From NCBI GenBank assembly GCA_964497585.1, contig CAZCDS010000019.1, positions 1 to 64,000 of the forward strand: DNA of 64,000 nucleotides, in the 5' to 3' direction. This document shows positions 1 to 7,943 of the stretch, one piece after another. The stretch's first letter is position 1. The number at the start of each line of letters is the position of its first letter. The position numbers and the translations under genes are program-made. This DNA is from CAZCDS01 sp964497585. Its GTDB lineage: Bacteria > Desulfobacterota > Desulfomonilia > Desulfomonilales > Desulfomonilaceae. The notes under the pieces were generated by a model. That model ran no database searches and was not told the DNA's origin. It was given only the letters and a program-made list of their open reading frames with translations.

Positions 1-2906
1 CGGTTGGGTTCGGGCTTACCTTCGTGAACGAAGCGTTCTGTCGGTACTTCGACAAGAAGAGGGAGGACCTGCTGGGGGAACTCATCACGGAATTCGTGCC
101 GGAAGAGGACCGCAAAGGGCTTCTCCGCGTCGTCAAGTCGATCAGCCGGACGCGGCCTACGAGCACCTACGAGCACCGGGTCCTCGCGCCGGGAGGCGAG
201 ATGCGTTGGGTCCAGTGGGTTACGCAGGCGGTGTTCAATGACCAGGACCAGGTGGTGGAATACCAGGCGGTCGGCCGGGACATCACGGACCGCAAACGAA
301 TGGAGGACATGCTCGAAGCTTCGGAGCGACGCTTCCGGTCGCTGGTGGAGACGGCCAAAGATGTCATTTGGACGTTGAACCTCGATCTCGAGTACACCTA
401 TGTAAGCCCATCGGTCACCAACCTTCTCGGCTACACTGTGGAGGAGATGATGCTGATGCACCCCCTGGACACGCTGACTGCCTCGTCCCGGGAACGTGTG
501 CTCGAGTCATTTGCCAATGAGATGAAGCTCGAACAGGAGGGTCCGAGGGAAAGGTATTCCGCACGGTTTGAGCAAATCGAGCAATACCGCAAGGACGGTT
601 CCATTGTGGCTCTGGAGATCACCGTAACCTTTCTGCGGGGACCGGATGGCAAGCCCACGGGAATCCTCGGCATTTCCCGGGACATTACGGATCGCAAGCG
701 GATGGAACAAGCCCTGAGGGCCTCGGAAGAGAAATACCGCGTGCTCGTGGACAATGCCAACGAGGGTATCGTCGTTGCCCAGGATGGTCGATTCCGTTTC
801 GTCAACCCCAGGACGGTGGCCCTGACGGGTTACTCGGAGGAAGAGCTGAAGGACGGACCCTTTTCCGCGTTCTTTCATGAGGAAGACAGGGAGGGATTGC
901 TCTCGGCCTACGGGCGAACGATTGACGGAGCGGAGCTCCCGCCCGGAGAGGTGAGATTCTTCGACAAAGGTCACAACCCCATATGGTTGCAGCTCAATGA
1001 AGTGGGAATCACGTGGGAAGGGAGACCGGCTGTACTCGGCTTCGTCACGGATATCACCGCACGCAAGACGGCGGAGCAGGCACTCCTCAGTTCACATGAA
1101 CAGCTCGAGAAACGAGTCGAGGAACGCACCGCTGAACTCAAGGAGATCAACGAGCAGCTCCGCCTGGAAATCAGGGACAGAATTCACGCTGAAGAGGCGC
1201 TCCGTCGCAGCGAGGAGAAATATCGCAGTCTTTTCGAAGGATCCCGAGACGCAATAGCTTTGGTAACCCAGGACGGACTTTTTTTTGACGTCAACCAGGC
1301 ATTTCTCGATCTCTTCGGCTATTCACGGGAAGAGCTGGAGAACATAGTACCAGCGCAGGTCTGGGCCGATCCCTCAGAGCGATTGAGCTGGCAAAAGGTC
1401 ATGCAGCGAGACGGGTATGTCCGGAATTATGAGTGGAGGATTCGCCGGAAGGACGGCCGCACCAGGGATTGCCTGCTCAGTTCAACACTGCGCCCGACTT
1501 GCAGCGGAGGATTTCTGTATGAGTCGATGATCCGAGATATCACCGAGCGAAAACGGTCAGAAAAGGCGCTTCGCGAAAGTGAGCAGCGATTCAGGACCAT
1601 TTTCGAAAGCGCGAGAGACTGCATATTCCTCAAGGACGCAGGCCTGCGATACACCCACGTGAATGCCGCCATGCAATCCCTGTTCGAGGCGTCTGAGTCA
1701 CATGTGACGGGCTTGAGTGACGAGGAGCTGTACGGGCCGGAACAAGCGCAGCACTTCCGGAACGAGGATCTCCGGGTTCTCTCGGGCCAGGTGATAGAAG
1801 CCGAGCATACCCTGACTCTGAAGGGGCGTGAGATTACGTTCAGCTCGGCGAAAATTCCCATGCGGGACTCGGAGGGGAGGATCGCGGGGCTTTGCGGGAT
1901 AGCCCGCGACATTACCGAGCGGAGAAAGGTGGGGGGAGGACTCGCGACGTCTACGCTGGGGTTCAAATCCGCAGCCATGCGCTCCATTATGAAACAGGCG
2001 CGCTTGGCGGCCAGAAGCGACAGCCTGGTTCTTCTCACGGGAGAGAGCGGGAGCGGGAAGGACTACCTGGCCGGACTCATTCACACGATTTCCCGACGTT
2101 CCAACGGTCCCTTCTTCTCCATCAATTGCGCGGCCCTAGCTCCCGAACTGGCCGAGTCGGAACTCTTCGGCCACGAGCCGGGGGCTTTCACAGGCGCCCA
2201 GGGCAGGAAACGAGGAATGCTGGAACTGGCCGAGGGGGGAACCCTGCTGCTCAACGAAATCGGTGAGCTTTCGCTGCCCTTGCAGGCCAAGCTGCTCACC
2301 TTCCTCGACACCCGATCTTTCACCCCTGTAGGAGGAGAGAAGAGCAAAGAGGTGCACGCCAGGCTCATCGCGGCAACGAACCGCGACCTGAGAGAAGAGG
2401 TCGAAAATGGCCGGTTCCGGGGTGATCTGTTCCATCGCCTCAACGTATTCTCCATAGAAGTCCCCCCGTTGCGGAAACGGCAACAAGACTTGCCGGAACT
2501 GGTTGAAACCATTGTCGCTCAGCTTGCGGCCAAACTCGGTTTTGGCGAAGCCCCCCTCGTTGACTCTCGATCGATGGCCCTTCTCGCCGGGTATCACTGG
2601 CCCGGAAACATCAGAGAACTCAAGAACGTCCTGGAACGGGCCATGATCCTTACCCAGGGAGCAAAGATAGGCCCTGACTCGATCAGGCTCTGGGAAGGGC
2701 CCCGAGAACCCAATGGCGATGACGGCTGGTCGATGAAGGTGAGATTTCCGGAAGGGAAAACCCTCAACGATGTGGCCGCGGAAGTAAAACTGGAACTGAT
2801 GAAAGAAGCCCTCTGTCGCGCCTCAGGAGTCAAGAAGAAGGCAGCCTTTCTGCTGGGCATTTCGCCCGACGCGTTCAAGCACCACGCCAAGTCGCTAGGA
2901 TTGTGA
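1..2906 (+). CDS. Multi-PAS sigma-54-dependent transcriptional activator, 5' end cut by window
   Basis: The reading frame is open back to the first bases and translates into PAS sequence (GLTFVNEAF), so the true start lies upstream; a GTG at 24 is only an internal candidate. Counting from that GTG (960 residues), there are five PAS domains (about 1-92, 100-228, 235-350, 395-515, 525-640), most ending in a DITDRKR-type motif, with a coiled-coil linker near 355-395. A sigma-54 AAA+ domain (about 655-885) follows, with Walker A GESGSGKD near 672, the GAFTGA sigma-54 contact loop near 720 and Walker B GGTLLLNEIGE near 738, then a short Fis-like helix-turn-helix at the C-terminus. No membrane segment is visible, so it is probably a cytoplasmic sensor-activator. 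The Walker B Asp is Asn here. A sigma-54 promoter candidate lies just downstream, before the TPR gene. Confidence 0.93.
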   Translation, partial: VGFGLTFVNEAFCRYFDKKREDLLGELITEFVPEEDRKGLLRVVKSISRTRPTSTYEHRVLAPGGEMRWVQWVTQAVFNDQDQVVEYQAVGRDITDRKRMEDMLEASERRFRSLVETAKDVIWTLNLDLEYTYVSPSVTNLLGYTVEEMMLMHPLDTLTASSRERVLESFANEMKLEQEGPRERYSARFEQIEQYRKDGSIVALEITVTFLRGPDGKPTGILGISRDITDRKRMEQALRASEEKYRVLVDNANEGIVVAQDGRFRFVNPRTVALTGYSEEELKDGPFSAFFHEEDREGLLSAYGRTIDGAELPPGEVRFFDKGHNPIWLQLNEVGITWEGRPAVLGFVTDITARKTAEQALLSSHEQLEKRVEERTAELKEINEQLRLEIRDRIHAEEALRRSEEKYRSLFEGSRDAIALVTQDGLFFDVNQAFLDLFGYSREELENIVPAQVWADPSERLSWQKVMQRDGYVRNYEWRIRRKDGRTRDCLLSSTLRPTCSGGFLYESMIRDITERKRSEKALRESEQRFRTIFESARDCIFLKDAGLRYTHVNAAMQSLFEASESHVTGLSDEELYGPEQAQHFRNEDLRVLSGQVIEAEHTLTLKGREITFSSAKIPMRDSEGRIAGLCGIARDITERRKVGGGLATSTLGFKSAAMRSIMKQARLAARSDSLVLLTGESGSGKDYLAGLIHTISRRSNGPFFSINCAALAPELAESELFGHEPGAFTGAQGRKRGMLELAEGGTLLLNEIGELSLPLQAKLLTFLDTRSFTPVGGEKSKEVHARLIAATNRDLREEVENGRFRGDLFHRLNVFSIEVPPLRKRQQDLPELVETIVAQLAAKLGFGEAPLVDSRSMALLAGYHWPGNIRELKNVLERAMILTQGAKIGPDSIRLWEGPREPNGDDGWSMKVRFPEGKTLNDVAAEVKLELMKEALCRASGVKKKAAFLLGISPDAFKHHAKSLGL

Positions 2907-3007
2907 TGGGGGAAATTCCCCTCCCACCTTGGCGTTCGGGGCGGCGGATATCACCTTTTCTCTGAGTCTCTGTTTTCACTGCGCTTTTATCTGATCCTCA
3001 ACAAGAC

Positions 3008-3026
3008 GCGGGTGATTTTCACCCGC
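3008..3026. terminator. Hairpin after the sigma-54 activator
   Basis: Arms GCGGGTGA (3008-3015) and TCACCCGC (3019-3026) are perfectly complementary around a TTT loop, about 100 bases after the activator stop. No T-tract follows, so intrinsic termination is uncertain. The rest of 2907-3314 holds only the sigma-54 promoter candidate at 3140-3155 and no credible gene. Confidence 0.35.
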
Positions 3027-3139
3027 AACACGTGACCGGTCAGTCCTCACACACCTGTTCGCTCAAACCGTGCTGTTTGATCTCTATCATACTGTTTTTC
3101 CATTATAAATCACTCGGCAGCTATTTCTCTAGCCTGATT

Positions 3140-3155
3140 TGGCACAGTTCGTGCT
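3140..3155 (+). promoter_or_regulatory. Sigma-54 (-24/-12) promoter candidate
   Basis: TGGCACAGTTCGTGCT has the invariant GG (3141-3142) and GC (3153-3154) with exactly ten bases between them, and matches the TGGCAC-N5-TTGCT pattern except for G in place of the first T of TTGC. It lies about 160 bases upstream of the exported TPR gene and downstream of a sigma-54 activator gene, so that activator controlling this promoter is a natural inference. Confidence 0.55.
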
Positions 3156-3314
3156 GCTTAAGCGGGCACAAACCTTCTTGCTTGACGGGGTCCGGGTCCC
3201 GAAACCACACCGCCCGGACCCCACTTCAGATTGGGACTGAGAAAGCTTCGCCGCGCTCATCAACCAGACCGGAGCAAGCAAAAAGTCATTACGAGAAGAC
3301 AGAGGAGGGGGATT

Positions 3315-4343
3315 ATGAAAACATTCCATATTGGAATCATGGTGTTGATCTGTTCATGTCTGCTTGTCGTGCAGACATCGGCCGAGACAATCTCATGGAA
3401 GGCCTGTCACACGAACGCGGAAGCGCTCTGCCAGGCCGGTCAGTGGGACCAGGCGTACCAGGAGGCAAAGAAGGCGGCTGCCAACGCCAGACGTGAGCAC
3501 GGTGAGTACCACCTCAATACAGCAAAGGCGCTTAATCTGTTGGCCGACATCTGTGGCGCACGGGGAAGGGTCTCCCAAGGCGTGCTTTTCCGGAAACAGG
3601 CATTGAGAATACAGGAACGGACCTGTGGTACGAATCATCCGAATGTGGTCAAGTCGCTTACCGCCATCGCAGATCTCTACAGATCCCAGGCCAGACCCCA
3701 GGACGCGGAGAGATTCTATCGGGCCGCGCTGGTACGGGCGGACAAAGGTGGCTGGAGCTCCTCGAACTGCACCGTCCCGGCTATGGAAGGACTGGCGAGC
3801 TTGTACATGCAGAAAGGGAAACTCTCTGACGCGGCTTCCCTGTACGCCAAGGTGCTCAATGCTCGGGACCTCCGGAGAAAATACAATCCGGCCGAAGATC
3901 TGGGCATTGCCAGAGACCTTGTCTGTCTGGCCCAGATCAACAAGACTCAACGCAGATACGCGGAGGCATCGAAGCTGTACAGAAAGGCACTGGAGAAATA
4001 TCGGATCATCGGGGGACCCAATTCTTTGATGTTTGCCAATACGTTGAAAAGTCTTGGAGAACTCTATGCCGAATGGGACAAGCCCGCCAGGGCGATCGCG
4101 TGCCTGAAACGAGCCTTGGGTTCCTACGAGAAGAGCGGCCTGCCTGAAGGCCCCATGGTGGGAGCAACTTTGATCAATCTGGCCGGCATCTACCAGGATC
4201 AAAAACGGTATGCCCAGGCTGAAGCGCTCTACCAAAGAGCCACTGCCATATACGAGCGAACCACAGGGATCGACAGGACCTTGGCGTCGAGGCTGCTCAA
4301 GAATGCAAGAATATGGCCGGGCGCAAAAAAGGAAGGAATCTGA
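3315..4343 (+). CDS. Exported TPR-repeat protein
   Basis: A 342-residue protein starting MKTFHIGIMVLICSC, with a classic Sec signal peptide ending near TSAETI. I chose this ATG over an in-frame start 28 codons upstream because the signal peptide begins here and a GAGGAGGGGGA ribosome site sits in front. The rest is built of tetratricopeptide repeats of the kinesin-light-chain type: repeated A..L..LA.IY....R...AE.LY..AL.I blocks from about residue 40 to 330. Such proteins usually act as periplasmic or envelope scaffolds; no catalytic domain is visible and the partner is unknown. A sigma-54 promoter candidate lies upstream, and a strong hairpin follows before a convergent gene. Confidence 0.85.
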   Translation: MKTFHIGIMVLICSCLLVVQTSAETISWKACHTNAEALCQAGQWDQAYQEAKKAAANARREHGEYHLNTAKALNLLADICGARGRVSQGVLFRKQALRIQERTCGTNHPNVVKSLTAIADLYRSQARPQDAERFYRAALVRADKGGWSSSNCTVPAMEGLASLYMQKGKLSDAASLYAKVLNARDLRRKYNPAEDLGIARDLVCLAQINKTQRRYAEASKLYRKALEKYRIIGGPNSLMFANTLKSLGELYAEWDKPARAIACLKRALGSYEKSGLPEGPMVGATLINLAGIYQDQKRYAQAEALYQRATAIYERTTGIDRTLASRLLKNARIWPGAKKEGI

Positions 4344-4418
4344 ATTACCGAACTCAGGTAACGGAGGAATAGGCTCGCAGGAGCGTCACTCCGCGTGCTG
4401 ACAGGAGAGAGGGGAGTC

Positions 4419-4471
4419 AGACGGCCGGGGTGGGAGAGACCAGTAAATCTCTCCCATGATCCCGGCCGTCT
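4419..4471. terminator. Large two-step hairpin between convergent genes
   Basis: Outer arms AGACGGCCGGG (4419-4429) and CCCGGCCGTCT (4461-4471) and inner arms GGGAGAGA (4432-4439) and TCTCTCCC (4448-4455) are all perfectly complementary. It sits between the 3' ends of the TPR gene and the GTPase gene, where a bidirectional terminator is expected. There is no T-tract on either side. Confidence 0.5.
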
Positions 4472-4601
4472 CGCGGCATGGGGCCACGTGTCCGTTCCCC
4501 TTTATCTGAGCAGTAAGGTGAGACCTCAGAATCCTACGCTGGATGCGCTTCGCCGTGCACAGAAACTCCTTGCGGAAAGGACCTTCCCGGTGAATTCTTG
4601 C

Positions 4602-6323
4602 CTAGCGGACCATTTGTGCGTTCACCGTGGAGAATCGCTCCACGGCATCTGCGATGCGGTTGATCGTCTTTTGTCTGTGAGCTCGCACCCTATCGTCGGC
4701 AGTACGGAGTGCCTCGTCAAGGTCGTCACCGGCAGATTCCGCAAGCCGCCGAGAATCCTTTTCAATCCTTTTGAGCCTGCGGCCTGCGAGATAGAAGGCG
4801 AGTACTACCTCGAAGATCAATAACACAATCACCCCGTTCAACCCGCGGGACGTGAAGAGCGAAGTCAAGCAAGATACCGCGAACCCCAGTGCATGAACGA
4901 CATTCGGTTCATTGAGGAGCGCATCGAGCCTGGGGCCACCCACAAGCGCCAGCAGGAAAACAGGGATCGGCAGCAGGAGAATGAGCGTCTGAAAGAATCG
5001 TCGAAGCCTCACGAGAGACTTTGCCATGGATCTCTTCCTGAGCTGAACCCGTTCGCCAAGGAGCGACGCGGTCTTTTCCACTGCCTCGTCGAGAATCGAT
5101 CCGGGTTCGGTCTTCGACCGGAGGAGCCCTGAATCTCGCAGCGCCAGAGCCAATTCCGAATCCATCCGCGCGCCCGCGGATTCCAGGTCATGGAGCTTCT
5201 TTCTCCCCATGGCCTCGGCCAGTTCTCGAATAACCTCGTCGATACGACTCTCGTCACCCTCGGGCCGTGTGGATCTCACCCGTCCGATCACTCGTATAGC
5301 AAGGCTCACCGGACTGATGGAAGAATCCGCGCTGAGCAACATGCCGTATACCAGTCTGCCGATTCGTTCCTCCTGGTCTGCGAACCGCAATGCAAGGTCC
5401 GGCTCGTGCTCGGCCGCCTCACGATCGACTAACCGCAGCGACTCTACGAGCTTGCTCGCGTCATCAGGTCGCACGATCGCGCGCAATTCTTCGAGGAGGC
5501 CTCTGGTTTCCTCTACGAGGTTAACGGTCTTGACCGACGCGATCTCTTTGGCGTTCCGTCGCACCATGAGGAAGTCCCGGAACCGCTTGAATTCCTCCTG
5601 CAAGATTGGGTCACCGTCCGTGCCGGTGAACTCCTCAGCCGCAGACAGAATGAAGACTCGAGGTTCCTCCACACCTGCGTCATGCTTCAAACGAAAGGTG
5701 AAATCGCCAAGGATCTCTTTGAACCCCGCGTGAGGGTCAGCTCCGCCGGTTTGCTTGAACTCGTCCGCCTTGTTGAGAACAAACGTGAAGTTTTCGCGGT
5801 TGATACGTGTCTCCCGGACGAGCCGGTAGAAGATCTCATCGGCATATTTCTCCGGGCTTGCCACCCAGATGACGCAGTCGAGCCAGGGAAGGATCTCGTT
5901 AACGGTTCGGTGATGTTCCAGGTTGACACTGTCGAAGTCCGGGAGATCGAGGAGCAGCATGTACTTGACGTGCTCGCTGTCGTGGAGTGCGTCGGGATCT
6001 CGAAGAAGGTGTGATATTTCTTCCGGCATCCCAGGCGCAGAACGATGTCGGTAAAGTACCGCCTTATCTGTGTGTGGGCGTCTATCGGAGGAACTCGATA
6101 CTTCCTTACCTGCCAGAGCGTTGATCAGGGTCGACTTGCCAACTCCGGTTCCTCCGAGTATTCCCACGTGCAGGATTTCTCCCGGATGGCGGGCCTTTTC
6201 CAGGAGTGTTTCCGCTCTCTGTTGGAGCCCCCTGAAATCCGCGGACGGAGCGAGAACCGGACCGTCATGCTCGAGGAAATCGAGTGTTTGCTCCAATATC
6301 CGTGCGATGGACGCGCGATTCAT
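4602..6323 (-). CDS. Dynamin-like membrane-associated GTPase
   Basis: A 573-residue protein with the G-protein motifs in order: P-loop GGTGVGKST at 57-65, a G3-type motif DLPDFDS from residue 126 (DxPD in place of the usual DxPG), and NKAD near 188. The middle (about 230-430) is helical and charged. Two hydrophobic stretches near 440-460 and 480-510 form a membrane hairpin, followed by a basic helical tail. This layout (GTPase, helical bundle, C-terminal membrane hairpin) is seen in bacterial dynamin-like or YfjP-type GTPases that act at the inner membrane. The substrate is unknown. The gene is monocistronic and convergent with the TPR gene. The ribosome site in front of the ATG is weak. Confidence 0.8.
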   Translation of the reverse strand: MNRASIARILEQTLDFLEHDGPVLAPSADFRGLQQRAETLLEKARHPGEILHVGILGGTGVGKSTLINALAGKEVSSSSDRRPHTDKAVLYRHRSAPGMPEEISHLLRDPDALHDSEHVKYMLLLDLPDFDSVNLEHHRTVNEILPWLDCVIWVASPEKYADEIFYRLVRETRINRENFTFVLNKADEFKQTGGADPHAGFKEILGDFTFRLKHDAGVEEPRVFILSAAEEFTGTDGDPILQEEFKRFRDFLMVRRNAKEIASVKTVNLVEETRGLLEELRAIVRPDDASKLVESLRLVDREAAEHEPDLALRFADQEERIGRLVYGMLLSADSSISPVSLAIRVIGRVRSTRPEGDESRIDEVIRELAEAMGRKKLHDLESAGARMDSELALALRDSGLLRSKTEPGSILDEAVEKTASLLGERVQLRKRSMAKSLVRLRRFFQTLILLLPIPVFLLALVGGPRLDALLNEPNVVHALGFAVSCLTSLFTSRGLNGVIVLLIFEVVLAFYLAGRRLKRIEKDSRRLAESAGDDLDEALRTADDRVRAHRQKTINRIADAVERFSTVNAQMVR

Positions 6324-6463
6324 AGCGGCTTGCTTTCATGCCAATTTCGCTTTGAAAGATGTGAACCGGGGATTACGCCAGGCAAAAAGAGACATACCAG
6401 ATCCATGAGAAGTTGACGAGACAAAACTTCAGGGCAAGGGATGACCGCAGGGGCGGCCGGTTT

Positions 6464-7609
6464 CTAGGGTTCCCAGGTCCAGACCAGATGATATTTCCCG
6501 TCCGTTATCCCTTCGATGCAGACGGATTTGATCGGGAAGCGACTCCCCGGCGAGTACGAGATCTTGCCGGTGACACCTTTGAACCCTTTGGTTTCCGCGA
6601 GAGCTTTCGTCACAGCGGCGGGGTCCGCGGTCCCTGCCCGGGAAATCGCGGATGCAATGAGGTTCACCGTGTCAAAACCGAGCGCGGCGAACGAATTCTC
6701 AGGAGGCCGGCCGTACTCTGCCCGGTAGGCTTTCACGAAGGCCACTACTTGCGGACTCTTGCCGGCCAGAAACACATGAGTCGAGAAGTAGATATTATCC
6801 GAGAGTCGATTGTCTCCCAGGTCCTTCACCACATCGGACGCGAATCCGTCCCCACTGAGGATAGGCGCTGTGATGCCCGCTTTCCTCAGCGGCGTGACCG
6901 TGGGCACCACGTCGGCCGGCTGTCCTGAAACAAAGATTGCAGCGGCCGGTGGATTCAGCCGTTTGATGCGGGAGACTTGCCCTGAGAGATCCTTTTGGCC
7001 CTGTTTGAATTCTTCTTCCGCGACGATCTCTCCACCGAGCTTCCGGAAATGTTGCTTGAAGTACTTGGCGAGTGCCTTTGTGAAGTCCGAGGATGTTTGG
7101 GTCAGCAAAGCCACGGACTTCACCCCGCGCTTGGTGAAAGCATACTCAGCCATTGCATCGGCTTGGCCGTTGTCCCCGTACGCAGCCAGGAAGAGTTCCG
7201 GGCCCACTCGTGACGGGAGCGTCGGGTCGGTCGCGCCGGAGGTGACAAAGGGGATGCCCTGCTTCTGAAACACGGGGCCCGCCGCGATGACGTAGTTGGT
7301 GTCTCCGTACCCCAATGCAGCCGCCACCCCTTCCCTTACGAGCTTCTCGGCCGCTTTTGTTGTGACTTTGAGATCGGTCTTGGTGTCGATGGTTACCAGT
7401 TCGATCTTTCTCCCTCGGAGCAGCCCTCCCTTGTCGTTGATCAGCTTCGCGGCCAGCTTCGCTCCGTTTGCTCCAGGCAGGTCGATGGGGGACATTGTTC
7501 CGGTCAGATTGTACAGAGCGCCAATCTTGATGGACTCCTGCGCGCCGCCACAGACGATCGAGGGGAACATCACAATCAGCGTGATCAGAATGAGACTCAG
7601 AAACCGCAT
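6464..7609 (-). CDS. Branched-chain amino acid-type ABC transporter substrate-binding protein
   Basis: A 381-residue periplasmic binding protein of the HAAT family (Peripla_BP_6). The chosen ATG (MRFLSLILITLIVMF) starts a clean signal peptide and follows GGGAGGAGCC; an in-frame start 11 codons upstream adds a charged leader. The mature protein opens SIKIGALYNLTGTMS, then follows the family pattern of G.......A..........GG..GR.IELV.DT, with ATDPTLPSR and ALGFDTVNL further on. It stands alone, without permeases or ATPases, so it probably feeds a transporter elsewhere, possibly the liv cluster downstream, which has its own binding protein. Ligand specificity cannot be read from the sequence. Confidence 0.9.
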   Translation of the reverse strand: MRFLSLILITLIVMFPSIVCGGAQESIKIGALYNLTGTMSPIDLPGANGAKLAAKLINDKGGLLRGRKIELVTIDTKTDLKVTTKAAEKLVREGVAAALGYGDTNYVIAAGPVFQKQGIPFVTSGATDPTLPSRVGPELFLAAYGDNGQADAMAEYAFTKRGVKSVALLTQTSSDFTKALAKYFKQHFRKLGGEIVAEEEFKQGQKDLSGQVSRIKRLNPPAAAIFVSGQPADVVPTVTPLRKAGITAPILSGDGFASDVVKDLGDNRLSDNIYFSTHVFLAGKSPQVVAFVKAYRAEYGRPPENSFAALGFDTVNLIASAISRAGTADPAAVTKALAETKGFKGVTGKISYSPGSRFPIKSVCIEGITDGKYHLVWTWEP

Positions 7610-7770
7610 CGAAGGCTCCTCCCGAAGATCTGGTATAAGCAAGACGAAAGACGTTGCATATGTATGAGAGATGTCTTCCGGTGATATGGCCGAATAAGGA
7701 GATTTCTCCCATAGGCGTTAACTTAAAGGATCTCGGCATGTGATTTCAAATAGTTAACTCAAATGCATCC

Positions 7771-7799
7771 CGTCACCCCGGACTTGATCCGGGGTCCAG
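7771..7799. repeat. Short palindromic interspersed repeat, unit 1
   Basis: The sequence CGTCACCCCGGACTTGATCC followed by GGGGTCCAG forms a CCCCGGA/TCCGGGG hairpin. It is the widespread CGTCA...TCCAG type of short palindromic repeat found between genes in many proteobacteria. It pairs with the oppositely oriented unit at 7814-7843. The 7610-7943 gap holds no gene. Confidence 0.7.
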
Positions 7800-7813
7800 A
7801 ACATATTGAAAAG

Positions 7814-7843
7814 ACTGGATTCCCGCTTCCGCGGGAATGACGG
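7814..7843. repeat. Short palindromic interspersed repeat, unit 2 (inverted relative to unit 1)
   Basis: CTGGATTCCCGC followed by a short loop and GCGGGAATGACGG is the reverse-oriented version of the unit at 7771-7799: both carry CGTCA at the outer end and TCCAG at the inner end. The pair looks like a head-to-head REP-like doublet between two minus-strand genes. Confidence 0.7.
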
Positions 7844-7943
7844 ACGAAAGAACTGGTCTCCTCAACCTAACGCGAATGGGGATTTCTCCCGTGATGCAAA
7901 TCCTCTCCGGCCGCCTCACACTCCGAATGTGGGATCAGGCCTG

